From NCBI GenBank assembly GCA_964590225.1, contig CAZPWS010000032.1, positions 1-35,979 on the forward strand: a DNA stretch of 35,979 nt, in the 5' to 3' direction. Source of the DNA: JAEUSG01 sp964590225. GTDB lineage: Bacteria; Fibrobacterota; OXYB2-FULL-49-7; JAEUSG01. Positions 27,471 through 35,111 of this stretch are shown here, piece by piece. The first letter of the stretch is position 1, and the number at the start of each line of letters is the position of its first letter. The notes under the pieces were generated by a model, which was given only the letters and a program-made list of their open reading frames with translations, was not told the DNA's origin and did not search any database. The position numbers and the translations under genes were made by a program.

Positions 27471-27908
27471 CTAATCAGATAATATTGAAGTTATAAATTC
27501 TCTGAAGATTTTCAAATCAGACAATAGATTTTGTTCTGATTCTATATATTTCTTTTCGAGATATTGCAGCTTATCCCAATCGTATTCCATGCTGAAGTAA
27601 TATCTCCGGAAATGACGGAATTTTAGAAATTCATCGAGTAAGATTCCTGTTTCATCTCTTATGACTTTTGTTCTCACCCCTTTAACATCAATTGTCATCT
27701 TACGCAACAGATCGGAATGCCATCGTTCTTTTGATAAATGATTTTCGAATGTCTGGGAAATACGAAAAAAGAGAGTTTTATCGATTTCACCGATCAGCTC
27801 TCTTGGCTTAATATCATTCCTCATAAACGATAATTCCTTTATTATCATGGCAATAATATTAGTAGCGTCAACCGTTGCCTTTTTAAAAAGTGCATAATTA
27901 TCGGCCAA
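27471..27908 (-). CDS. Orphan HepT-like protein with degenerate active-site motif
   Basis: 145 aa, mostly helical. The segment LLDEFLKFRHFRRYYFSMEYDWDKL is split here as FLKFRHFRRYYF then EYDWDKL; it matches the HepT-like family, whose RX4HXY motif usually appears as RHFFRHAY before a DW pair. Here the motif His is Y103 and the Tyr is F105. The start is TTG 27908 with no clear ribosome-binding site; the first in-frame ATG is at residue 21. The usual partner, a MNT-type nucleotidyltransferase, is not adjacent. It is probably an inactive or repurposed relative. Confidence 0.6.
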   Translation of the reverse strand: MADNYALFKKATVDATNIIAMIIKELSFMRNDIKPRELIGEIDKTLFFRISQTFENHLSKERWHSDLLRKMTIDVKGVRTKVIRDETGILLDEFLKFRHFRRYYFSMEYDWDKLQYLEKKYIESEQNLLSDLKIFREFITSILSD

Positions 27909-27944
27909 GGCCGAAATAAAGCTCTGTAACAGCCATTTCTGAAT

Positions 27945-28238
27945 TTAACTAATTACTATTTCGAGTATTGCCGAAGCTTTTAAGCAGAAGGCTATTCTCC
28001 ATGGTTTGACCACAACAGCCGGTTTTACTGCCATCATGTTTTTACCCAGAAAGTGGATTTCCAATGGTTGGCGCATGAAAAATGTGTGGACAAAACGACA
28101 ATTTGGAAACAGCATCGCCTTTCCTATATCTTGTTTATTTGCAAAAAGAAGTCCTGTAAGCCTGGTAAAAAAGGTATCGGCTACAGTAGCAGATACTGTT
28201 TTATCACTTGATATTTTAATTGAATAACTTTTTTTCAT
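27945..28238 (-). CDS. DUF192-family protein, short C-terminus
   Basis: 97 aa. The family pattern is visible: RLTGLLFA, then the core NCRFVHTFFMRQPLEIHFLG and a final AILEIVIS. DUF192 proteins usually continue 10-20 residues after the LE motif, so this one ends early. No signal peptide is seen. It overlaps the preceding gene by 23 nt and is the fifth gene of the pilus-like operon. Function unknown. Confidence 0.75.
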   Translation of the reverse strand: MKKSYSIKISSDKTVSATVADTFFTRLTGLLFANKQDIGKAMLFPNCRFVHTFFMRQPLEIHFLGKNMMAVKPAVVVKPWRIAFCLKASAILEIVIS

Positions 28239-28488
28239 CGTTTGTTTTGTATGATATTGCTATCCACCTTCCATCGGAAAGTTTTCTGGAAAGAACCTTT
28301 ATAGATGGGTTTTTATTGATAATTAAGTTGTATGATACTGTTATTTGAACAGGAGCCCCCCACTCGTAAATAGTGACCGAGTAAAGAGGCTGACTAGTTG
28401 TTTGCGGAGTATATGGCGCATTGAAATTCCAGTACACCTCAGAGCTTGAATTGAATACAAAAACAAGAGCGAGTAGTATCAATTTCAC
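28216..28488 (-). CDS. Small secreted protein of unknown function
   Basis: 90 aa. An N-terminal signal peptide (MKLILLALVFVFNSSSEV) is followed by a strand-rich segment with aromatic residues. Unrecognised. It starts at GTG 28488, overlapping the preceding stop (GTGA), with AAGGGA 5 nt upstream. It is embedded in the TadE/TadG-like operon, so a periplasmic role in the same process is plausible. Confidence 0.65.
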   Translation of the reverse strand: MKLILLALVFVFNSSSEVYWNFNAPYTPQTTSQPLYSVTIYEWGAPVQITVSYNLIINKNPSIKVLSRKLSDGRWIAISYKTNDEKKLFN

Positions 28489-28802
28489 TGATATCCCTTA
28501 AACAAAATTGCTGAAAAACGCCTATTTTCTTTTTTTACCAGTGGATGCAATTCGCCCATAAGAGGTTGTTCGTATGCAAAACGAAAGCGGCATAATTCCG
28601 CTGACTTATTGATGTATGCTTCGAATGGATCGGGGTTACCTCCTCTTTTGTCAAAGATATTATTTCTCATTGTTACAATATCTATAAAAGTTTCTTTAAG
28701 CTTTTTATTGAATGAAAAAAGAGATATAAAAATAGTAGCTGACAAAAGCGTAAATAAAAGAAACTCAGTAAATGCCTGACCCGACTCAGTGGCTAATTTC
28801 AT
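28485..28802 (-). CDS. TadE-like minor pilin (short)
   Basis: 105 aa with a class III-type prepilin signal: ESGQAFTEF followed by a hydrophobic stretch (LLFTLLSATIFISLF). The pattern Gly-Q-A-F-x-E matches TadE-type pseudopilins cleaved after Gly. The rest is a short charged periplasmic domain. It overlaps the upstream gene by 17 nt. Confidence 0.65.
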   Translation of the reverse strand: MKLATESGQAFTEFLLFTLLSATIFISLFSFNKKLKETFIDIVTMRNNIFDKRGGNPDPFEAYINKSAELCRFRFAYEQPLMGELHPLVKKENRRFSAILFKGYQ

Positions 28803-29472
28803 TATTCAGTTTTTCTGTTGTCCAGCCTTTGAGTCCAGCTGGGTTGATTGAGTTGAAAAGGTCGAACTGTGCACTGTTTATGGAAACCTTATGCCAAATC
28901 GGAACGAAATCCGGAACCATAGGAATTGTTTGATCTCCATTTGCCTTGGAAGAAATCCGCATCGAAGACAATGCAATGCTGTTTTTTTCAGAACACATGG
29001 TTATTATTCTGCTCATGGAGGTATCGAAACGGCTGTCTTGGATCGGAAGAGAAAGAGAATAGCTTGTGTTTATAGAGGCTATTGTGTAATTACCTTCTCG
29101 TTTATGGTTGTTTGCTTCGGTTGGTATTCTTGCTGATATCTCATCTTTAAATCTCTCTATTCGCCTGATTTCGGAATTAATAAGGGCAATCTTTCCTTTA
29201 TTTATTGCGCCTGAGGTTGCCTTATATATATCATTGCGCATAATATCAAGAGCTTCAAGGGAAAGGTTGCAGATAGCAAGCTGATTCATTCCTGTGGCAA
29301 ACCACGCAGACACGCTTGAAGCTGCACAATCTGCTTCCGTTTGAATCTTGATACGACTTGCAACCGCTTTGCTGCTGTTAATGAAAAGAGAGATAAACAT
29401 TACCGCAGGTATCAGTAGAATTATCAAAGGGGCAAGCACTTGCCCCTTATTATTTAATTTTTTAGTTTCCAC
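28786..29472 (-). CDS. TadG-like pilus-associated protein
   Basis: 228 aa. The N-terminus NNKGQVLAPLIILLIP, a membrane segment and the stretch TEADCAASSVSAWFATGMNQ match the N-terminal region of Tad/Flp pilus TadG-like proteins (normally a D-x-A-A-L-A-G-A type motif). No von Willebrand domain follows, so it is shorter than classical TadG. It starts at GTG 29472 and overlaps the upstream gene by 19 nt. Confidence 0.65.
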   Translation of the reverse strand: METKKLNNKGQVLAPLIILLIPAVMFISLFINSSKAVASRIKIQTEADCAASSVSAWFATGMNQLAICNLSLEALDIMRNDIYKATSGAINKGKIALINSEIRRIERFKDEISARIPTEANNHKREGNYTIASINTSYSLSLPIQDSRFDTSMSRIITMCSEKNSIALSSMRISSKANGDQTIPMVPDFVPIWHKVSINSAQFDLFNSINPAGLKGWTTEKLNNEISH

Positions 29473-29921
29473 GATGTATATATAGGAATAGTGTTGTTTT
29501 GTCGGTTTCCGGATGCTGTTATTGCTTTATTGATAAAATTATCAGATTCGGTTTTACCGCCTACAATTGTTGCATACAACAGTTTTGAAAAGTAAAAGAG
29601 CGGAAATATTGGTTTATAGAAATAGACTGTTGAAATCGAAACAGCCCCCTCTTTACTGGTAGATATTTCAATAAAATGAAATGGGCGGCTCTGTGGAAAA
29701 GTTGCAATAGGCGATATGCTCCTTAAATATGCTTTTTCAGCTTCAATCTTATTGTCAGTTGAAATAAATGTACGAGCAGCCCTAAAAGTGCCAAGCTCTA
29801 TCAAGTTTTTTGCTGTTAGCGCGAGGGTTGTTTCGTATATAAAAAAGAGGAGAAAAAAAGCCATAGGAACAACTATGGCTGCTTCCACAAAAGCCTGTCC
29901 ATCTGATAAATAAAGTCTCAT
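29454..29921 (-). CDS. TadE-like pseudopilin
   Basis: 155 aa. The class III signal SDGQAFVEAAIVVPMAFFLL has the Gly/Glu pair and hydrophobic tract of TadE. It is the first gene of a packed minus-strand operon of minor-pilin genes. No TadA ATPase, TadB/C platform or prepilin peptidase is present, so those must be encoded elsewhere. A 13-nt palindrome (GGTCTGTTAGACC, 29928-29940) lies just upstream of the start. Confidence 0.75.
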   Translation of the reverse strand: MRLYLSDGQAFVEAAIVVPMAFFLLFFIYETTLALTAKNLIELGTFRAARTFISTDNKIEAEKAYLRSISPIATFPQSRPFHFIEISTSKEGAVSISTVYFYKPIFPLFYFSKLLYATIVGGKTESDNFINKAITASGNRQNNTIPIYTSWKLKN

Positions 29922-29959
29922 AATTACGGTCTGTTAGACCTATAAACAGAAAAAACTAT

Positions 29960-31270
29960 TCAGCTACTATAAATAAATTCTGCCTGGCGAATAAATCGTC
30001 CAATCACATCATCTATGGCAAATACCTTATGACCAATAATATATGAATGTATCTTATTATTAAACCTTTTTATCCAGTGAACAGGAATGTTTTTTTTCCC
30101 AACTATTGCCCCTACAATACTTCCGGCAGTTGCGGCGGTACAGTCGTTGTCTAACCCCATTGCTACTGTCTCTGATATTACTCTTGTAAAGTCTGTTCCA
30201 CCAATTGTTAAGCCAAATACTGTGAGACAGGCGTTATTATTTGTGTGAACTCCAGACATACCTTCAAATCGCTTATCAACAGCTTTCCGCGCATCTTTAT
30301 AGTTCTTTATTTTATGAGACACACCAAGAGCCCATTTAATGTCTTTTGAAAGGGTACACTCCTTTGGGATTTCGCTTAGACCAATGCGTAGCGCTTCAAC
30401 AGGAGTGCTAACGGCAAAGGCAGCACTTATTGCAGCGGAAAAAAACATCTCACCATAAATGCCCTGTCGTCTGTGGGAAAGAACAGCATCTCTATAAGCC
30501 ATTGAAGCGGCCATTTCCGGCCACCCTGGTGCCATGTAAGCCCACGGATCACTTCGTATATCAGCCCCTATCCATTCACAATATGGATTATCAATATCCG
30601 CAACCTTTTCCGCCGCAATACCCTTTTTAAGATTATCGAGAGCAACTTTTTCAGCCGTACAAGCATGAGGCAAATATTTCAGCCATGCCTTGCCATTTTG
30701 AGCAACAGTAAAATTATGCCCATACTGCTCCACAACAAGAAGACCGAGCAGCGTATATACCAAATCATCATCGGTTGGCACACCGTCCATTTTATCTCTT
30801 GTATAATCTATTCGGGGCTGATGTCCATATCGCAGTGCGAATGGATCCTGTGCCATTGTCCAATAATTCTTTGGCGGAAAACTCATTCCACACTCTTTCG
30901 CAAATCGCTCCATTCGGTCAACTTCCCAAAATTCAACAATAGTCCCAAGTGTGCAGCCAGCGCACCGACCGAGAAAAGCGCCCTCAAGCTTTTCCTTAAA
31001 AACCTTTCGGTCAATAGAACTCCAGATCTTCCGTATGCCATTAGGACGGGCATTCAGAATTGCCTTATACTCATTAGGTTCTTTTGCCAGTAGTTTTTTA
31101 TCTACGGGAAGGCTCTTAAGCTGCCTTACACCTTTTTCAATACTGGCTAATGCTTCATCAACGACCACTTTCACGCGAGCTGCCCCGTATTCATGTTTCA
31201 GACGAGCATATTCAACCAGCATGTTCTTTTGCCAATCAAGAGCTTTGAGCCGAAAATCTGGATATCGCAT
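29960..31270 (-). CDS. ADP-ribosylglycohydrolase family protein
   Basis: 436 aa from ATG 31270 (AAAGGG 6 nt upstream); the frame extends further but would run into the araC-like gene. A long helical N-terminal region is followed by the DraG-type fold: EGAFLGRCAGCTLG, the acidic metal-site motif PTDDDLVYT, and GLDNDCTAATAGSIVGA near the C-terminus, which supply the binuclear Mg2+/Mn2+ ligands. The family hydrolyses ADP-ribosyl or related N-glycosidic bonds. The substrate is unknown. Being divergent from an AraC regulator suggests inducible, possibly catabolic use. Confidence 0.88.
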   Translation of the reverse strand: MRYPDFRLKALDWQKNMLVEYARLKHEYGAARVKVVVDEALASIEKGVRQLKSLPVDKKLLAKEPNEYKAILNARPNGIRKIWSSIDRKVFKEKLEGAFLGRCAGCTLGTIVEFWEVDRMERFAKECGMSFPPKNYWTMAQDPFALRYGHQPRIDYTRDKMDGVPTDDDLVYTLLGLLVVEQYGHNFTVAQNGKAWLKYLPHACTAEKVALDNLKKGIAAEKVADIDNPYCEWIGADIRSDPWAYMAPGWPEMAASMAYRDAVLSHRRQGIYGEMFFSAAISAAFAVSTPVEALRIGLSEIPKECTLSKDIKWALGVSHKIKNYKDARKAVDKRFEGMSGVHTNNNACLTVFGLTIGGTDFTRVISETVAMGLDNDCTAATAGSIVGAIVGKKNIPVHWIKRFNNKIHSYIIGHKVFAIDDVIGRFIRQAEFIYSS

Positions 31271-31286
31271 ATTTACCCTTTCTATT

Positions 31287-31315
31287 ATTGTGTAATTTGT
31301 AATATATTGCACAAT
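31287..31315. promoter_or_regulatory. Candidate operator between ADP-ribosylglycohydrolase and AraC genes
   Basis: ATTGTG (31287-31292) and CACAAT (31310-31315) form an inverted pair with 17 bp between, centred in the 79-bp divergent promoter region. It is a natural site for the adjacent AraC protein, although AraC sites are often direct repeats. Confidence 0.3.
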
Positions 31316-31349
31316 CAAGATTAAATCTACGCGAAAAGGATCAAAAACT

Positions 31350-32252
31350 ATGCAAAAACAATCAAATTCACTTGCCGTCACTCATGAATTCTCTGAGATA
31401 AAATATGCCTCGAAATTTCCATTCAGAAACGATATTATTACACTTAACGAAGCCACAATTTCAAAGCTTCATATTCACAATGCATTCGAAATTGGATACT
31501 GTCTAAATGGGCACGGAATATTTGTAATAGAAGAAAAGGTTTTTAATTTTGAACAAGGAGACATATTTATTATCAACCACCTTGAAATGCACCGTGCCTG
31601 CCATCCCGATAACTCAATGAGCAAATGGCACTTCTTCATGCTCGACCCTTTGTCACTTTTTGCCGATACAATCGAAAAGTATGATGATACTCTCGACACC
31701 ACCCGCTTTGCCGGCACAAACTTCTCGAATCAATACAAGGCTACTCGCCACCCTTTTTTAGAAAAACTTGTTGGGAGCCTAACGCACGAAAGTTCGCTCA
31801 ACAAACCTTTTCACGATCATTTTGTAAAAGGCATTATTCTTTCAATAATGGCTTATTTATCCAACTATATCAGGACCGATACGGCCCAATTACAGCAACC
31901 GCAATACCGCGATTATAATTCAATTCAACGCCTTGATAAAGCTTTACAAACAATCGCAATAAACTTCAGCGAAAAAATTAACATCGAAGATCTCGCTAAA
32001 CAATGCTGCCTTTCCACGGTTCAGTTTCGTAGGTTATTCAAAAAAGAGATGAAAAAAAGTCCCCTTGAATATATTCTTGAGTATCGCATAGGAATGGCAA
32101 CTGCAATGCTAAAAAGTACAGATAAACCTATTTCGAATATTGCATCTGCAAGCGGCTTCGCCACTCTTTCCTCATTTAACAGGCAATTTATAGCAAGAAA
32201 AGGGACTTCACCGTCAGCCTTCAGGAAAAAAAATAGGATAAATAAGTACTGA
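31350..32252 (+). CDS. AraC-family transcriptional regulator
   Basis: 300 aa. An N-terminal cupin sensor (about 20-110; ISKLHIHNAFEIGYCLNGHG, FEQGDIFIINHLEMH) precedes a double helix-turn-helix (about 205-297; IEDLAKQCCLSTVQFRRLF and ISNIASASGFATLSSFNRQF). The ligand is probably a small sugar-like molecule, as for most such cupin-AraC proteins. AAGGA lies 10 nt before the ATG. It likely controls the divergent ADP-ribosylglycohydrolase gene and perhaps itself. Confidence 0.92.
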   Translation: MQKQSNSLAVTHEFSEIKYASKFPFRNDIITLNEATISKLHIHNAFEIGYCLNGHGIFVIEEKVFNFEQGDIFIINHLEMHRACHPDNSMSKWHFFMLDPLSLFADTIEKYDDTLDTTRFAGTNFSNQYKATRHPFLEKLVGSLTHESSLNKPFHDHFVKGIILSIMAYLSNYIRTDTAQLQQPQYRDYNSIQRLDKALQTIAINFSEKINIEDLAKQCCLSTVQFRRLFKKEMKKSPLEYILEYRIGMATAMLKSTDKPISNIASASGFATLSSFNRQFIARKGTSPSAFRKKNRINKY

Positions 32253-32281
32253 CGCGTAACCGTTTTCGTATATTTTCAACC

Positions 32282-33136
32282 GTGACAAAAAAACTTAATA
32301 AAGCTCTGCATATAACCTATAAAACAATCCGCATAATCGTAATATCAACCGCTGCCCTTTTACTGCTTTATTCGGTTTCTTTCTCCATAGCTGGAACCTA
32401 TGCCATATATAAAGCCTACCATTTGGTCCGCGAACCACTGGATGAAATAATGGCTTTAACAATGCGCAACCCAGAGGAATCTGCCTATATGAAGCTTTGG
32501 AAGGCCAACCGTAAAGACAAAAATCTTCCAGACTCTCTATCACATATTTTTACGCCTATTGACTCAGTATCAAAACATCTTATTGACGCAGTGCTTGCAG
32601 CAGAAGACGACGGTTTTTGGGTTCACCCCGGATTTGATATCAATGCTATACTCAGCGCCTATCAGAATAATATCAGCCGCGGCAAAATCAAAAGAGGTGG
32701 CAGCACAATTACCCAGCAAACAGCCAAAAATATTTTTCTAACAAGCGAACGAAGCTTCGACAGGAAGATCCGCGAGTTGGCCTATACAATTCTCATAGAA
32801 AAATATTGGGGGAAAAAACGCATTCTTGAAATGTATCTCAACTATGCGGAATGGGGCGACGGCATTTTCGGATGCGAAGCAGCCTCACTCGCCTATTTTG
32901 GAAAAAGCTCCTCTAAACTTTCACGGGAACAGGCAATCCGGCTTGCCGCTATTCTTGCGAGCCCTAACAGACTCTCTCCCAACGCAAGTGGTTCACAATT
33001 TATGAGCAGTAGGATAGGCGTAATTGCCAACAATCTATTTCTTCATAAAAAAATCAACGATTCCGATTATTTCAACATTACCGGGCACAAACCGATACAA
33101 GACTCTCTTCTTAACGACTCTACAGCTACCGAATAA
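32282..33136 (+). CDS. mtgA: Monofunctional peptidoglycan transglycosylase (GT51)
   Basis: 284 aa. One N-terminal membrane anchor (about 15-42) is followed by the GT51 domain with AAEDDGFWVHPG (catalytic Glu), RGGSTITQQTAKNIFL and the segment RKIRELAYTILIEKYWGKKR. It polymerises lipid II into glycan strands and has no transpeptidase domain. The start is GTG 32282 without a clear ribosome-binding site, 29 nt after the araC-type gene. Confidence 0.92.
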   Translation: MTKKLNKALHITYKTIRIIVISTAALLLLYSVSFSIAGTYAIYKAYHLVREPLDEIMALTMRNPEESAYMKLWKANRKDKNLPDSLSHIFTPIDSVSKHLIDAVLAAEDDGFWVHPGFDINAILSAYQNNISRGKIKRGGSTITQQTAKNIFLTSERSFDRKIRELAYTILIEKYWGKKRILEMYLNYAEWGDGIFGCEAASLAYFGKSSSKLSREQAIRLAAILASPNRLSPNASGSQFMSSRIGVIANNLFLHKKINDSDYFNITGHKPIQDSLLNDSTATE

Positions 33137-33204
33137 TCTACGGCCATTATCTTAAATTCCACAGTTGGCTATTGCAAAAAGACAACAACTCACCCACCTT
33201 GCCT

Positions 33205-33223
33205 CCCTCTCTTTTTAAGAGGG
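33205..33223. repeat. Small hairpin after mtgA
   Basis: CCCTCT and AGAGGG pair around a 7-nt T-rich loop. No T-run follows, so terminator function is doubtful. Confidence 0.3.
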
Positions 33224-33267
33224 GTAAGTCGTTGATCAAATGGTGGACAATCAATTATTGAGTGGGC

Positions 33268-33337
33268 ATGTATAAATATTTTATTTTTTTATACATATCG
33301 TTAGGCTATTGTATAGAAAATGGTTATTTTTATACAT
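33268..33337 (+). promoter_or_regulatory. Three TTTATACAT boxes upstream of the Fic gene (putative operator)
   Basis: ATGTATAAA (33268-33276) and TTTATACAT (33288-33296) form a perfect inverted pair. A third TTTATACAT (33329-33337) ends directly at the ATG of the fic gene. The boxes cover the promoter region and start codon, as expected for repression, perhaps by the Fic protein's own winged-helix domain. Confidence 0.5.
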
Positions 33338-34408
33338 ATGATCTACGAATTAGCCCCTCTTCCTATTGATATTGAGTTCGATTCAAAGGTAATACTAAAA
33401 AAAGCAGCATCGGCACATCGTTATTTAGCGGAGCTTAAAGGGCTATCCGCTACTATTCCAAACCAAGCCATTCTGATCAATACACTTTCATTACAGGAAG
33501 CAAAAGACAGCTCCGCCATAGAAAATATCATCACAACAAATGATGAGCTTTATAAAGAACAGCTATACCCTGATACTCTTAAACATCCAGAAGCAAAAGA
33601 AGTTCAAAACTACGCAACCGCATTGAAGAAGGGATTTCGCCTTGTAAACAGAAAAGGCCTTTTAACTTCTAACTCCATCTTATTGATTCAAGAAGAGCTT
33701 GAAAAAAACAGTGCTGGTTTTCGGAAAGTTCCAGGTACCGATCTGAAGAATTTTGTGACTGGAAAAACTATCTATACTCCTCCACAAAAATATCAGGTTA
33801 TTATCAATCTTATGGATAATCTGGAAAAATATATCAATGATGATTCACTTCACGATGCTGATATTCTCGTTAAAATGGCAATCATCCATTATCAGTTTGA
33901 AAGCATTCACCCATTTTATGATGGGAATGGTCGTACCGGAAGAATAATAAATGTTCTCTATCTCGTTCTGAAAAAGTTATTGGATATTCCTGTACTTTAC
34001 TTAAGTCGTTATATCATCAGCACAAAAAATGATTACTATAGGTTACTTCAGGATGTCCGTGAAAAAGAATCATGGGAAGAATGGGTACTCTATATTCTTA
34101 CTGCAATTGAAAGCACCTCAATTCAAACCTTGCAAACTGTCAAAGAAATTAAAGCAGCTCTGATGGACTATAAACACCGCATTCGTTCAGGCTTCAAATT
34201 CTATAGTCAAGATTTGATAAATAATCTTTTTTCCCATCCGTACACAAAGATTGAGTTTGTACAGAATGATTTAAAGATTAGCCGCCTAACAGCCACAAAA
34301 TACCTTGACGAATTAACAGAGGCCGGATTTCTCAATAAAAAGAAAGTTGGAAGAGCCAATTATTATGTGAATCATAGACTATTTGAAATTTTGTCGGAAG
34401 TTGGTTAA
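33338..34408 (+). CDS. Fic-family AMP-transferase with N-terminal inhibitory helix and winged-helix tail
   Basis: 356 aa from ATG 33338; ATG 33320 is possible, neither has a strong ribosome-binding site. The active-site loop is HPFYDGNGRTGR (catalytic His), which transfers AMP or another nucleotide part to target hydroxyls. SSAIENI near residue 60 matches the (S/T)xxxE(G/N) inhibitory motif of class II Fic proteins, so activity is probably autoinhibited. The C-terminal ~60 residues (KIEFVQNDLKISRLTATKYL then LTEAGFLNKKKVG) resemble a winged-helix DNA-binding domain. The target is unknown. Confidence 0.92.
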   Translation: MIYELAPLPIDIEFDSKVILKKAASAHRYLAELKGLSATIPNQAILINTLSLQEAKDSSAIENIITTNDELYKEQLYPDTLKHPEAKEVQNYATALKKGFRLVNRKGLLTSNSILLIQEELEKNSAGFRKVPGTDLKNFVTGKTIYTPPQKYQVIINLMDNLEKYINDDSLHDADILVKMAIIHYQFESIHPFYDGNGRTGRIINVLYLVLKKLLDIPVLYLSRYIISTKNDYYRLLQDVREKESWEEWVLYILTAIESTSIQTLQTVKEIKAALMDYKHRIRSGFKFYSQDLINNLFSHPYTKIEFVQNDLKISRLTATKYLDELTEAGFLNKKKVGRANYYVNHRLFEILSEVG

Positions 34409-34456
34409 ACCCAAGATATTGAAAGCAGTTAGTTTGTCGAGTTTTCCATTAGAAGA

Positions 34457-34488
34457 GTTTGGGGTAGTTTTGGGGTAGTTTTGGGGTA
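34457..34488. repeat. G-rich tandem repeat, unit GTTTTGGGGTA
   Basis: Three consecutive units (10, 11 and 11 nt) lie 49 nt after the Fic stop codon. Each has a GGGG run; with the G6 run at 34535 this gives four G-tracts that could form a G-quadruplex. Confidence 0.7.
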
Positions 34489-34518
34489 GTTTGCGAAACA
34501 CGACTGTAAGTGTTTTGA

Positions 34519-34626
34519 TGGCGCACTCCGTTAGGGGGGATTGCGTTGACTTCGATACAACGCACTACGGGCGCCACTTACGACAACGCTTGAGCTGTCC
34601 CGTAGTGACAGGCTAGGCAATGCCTA
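34519..34626. repeat. Cluster of long bulged palindromes
   Basis: A long hairpin spans 34519-34576: TGGCGC/GCGCCA, CCGTTAG/CTACGG and TGCGTTG/CAACGCA stacked around loop 34549-34557. All unpaired bases fall on the left arm. CACTACGGG (34563-34571) also pairs with CCCGTAGTG (34599-34607), and TAGGCA/TGCCTA forms a palindrome at 34614-34626. It looks like an intergenic repetitive element; no gene is seen in 34409-34830. Confidence 0.6.
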
Positions 34627-34665
34627 ATTCAAGATGCATGTAGATAATATGTCTGTTTGATATTA
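34611..34665. repeat. Left copy of 55-bp direct repeat flanking the assembly gap
   Basis: Identical base for base to 34766-34820. The exact 55-bp length ending at the gap suggests an unmerged contig overlap of k-mer size rather than biology. Confidence 0.85.
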
Positions 34666-34765
34666 NNNNNNNNNNNNNNNNNNNNNNNNNNNNNNNNNNN
34701 NNNNNNNNNNNNNNNNNNNNNNNNNNNNNNNNNNNNNNNNNNNNNNNNNNNNNNNNNNNNNNNNN
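34666..34765. other. Assembly gap (100 N)
   Basis: Exactly 100 N, a default scaffold gap length, so true size is unknown. Confidence 0.98.
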
Positions 34766-34820
34766 GGCTAGGCAATGCCTAATTCAAGATGCATGTAGAT
34801 AATATGTCTGTTTGATATTA
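34766..34820. repeat. Right copy of 55-bp direct repeat flanking the assembly gap
   Basis: Second copy of 34611-34665; see that entry. It ends 10 bp before the UPF0175 gene. Confidence 0.85.
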
Positions 34821-34830
34821 TATTTTTGTT

Positions 34831-35106
34831 ATGGATGCACAAATAAAAGTTGATTGTCCACAGGAAATTCTGCTTGGGCTTCATTTAGACTCATCACAGT
34901 TTGCCAATGTAATAAAATTACATGCAGCAATGAGCCTTTTCCGTGAGGGAAAACTCAGTTCCGGTATGGCTGCAAATTGGCTCGGAATACCTCGTATTCA
35001 TTTCCTTATGAAGGCTATGAGCGAAGGTGGAGCCGTACTATTAACTAATTCCGATGAAGATTTTAAACGAGAAACCTCTTTACTTTGTAAAAACTTGAAG
35101 GATTAA
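34831..35106 (+). CDS. UPF0175-family small protein (antitoxin-like)
   Basis: 91 aa. The helix-turn-helix-like segment VIKLHAAMSLFREGKLSSGMAANWLGIPR, seen here as AAMSLFREGKLSSGMAANWL, is typical of UPF0175. These proteins are often paired with a PIN-like DUF3368 toxin. No such gene follows; instead a different antitoxin-toxin pair begins 5 nt later. No ribosome-binding site is evident. Confidence 0.82.
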   Translation: MDAQIKVDCPQEILLGLHLDSSQFANVIKLHAAMSLFREGKLSSGMAANWLGIPRIHFLMKAMSEGGAVLLTNSDEDFKRETSLLCKNLKD

Positions 35107-35111
35107 TTCAT

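Noticed and set aside
31296..31315. Rex site upstream of the AraC-type gene
   Set aside because: TTGT and CACAA halves are present but the inner bases do not match, and a local AraC operator is the simpler reading.
34519..34626. Integron attC site next to toxin-antitoxin cassettes
   Set aside because: The folded, one-sided bulges are attC-like, but no GTTRRRY/RYYYAAC pair sits at the hairpin base and no integron integrase is present.
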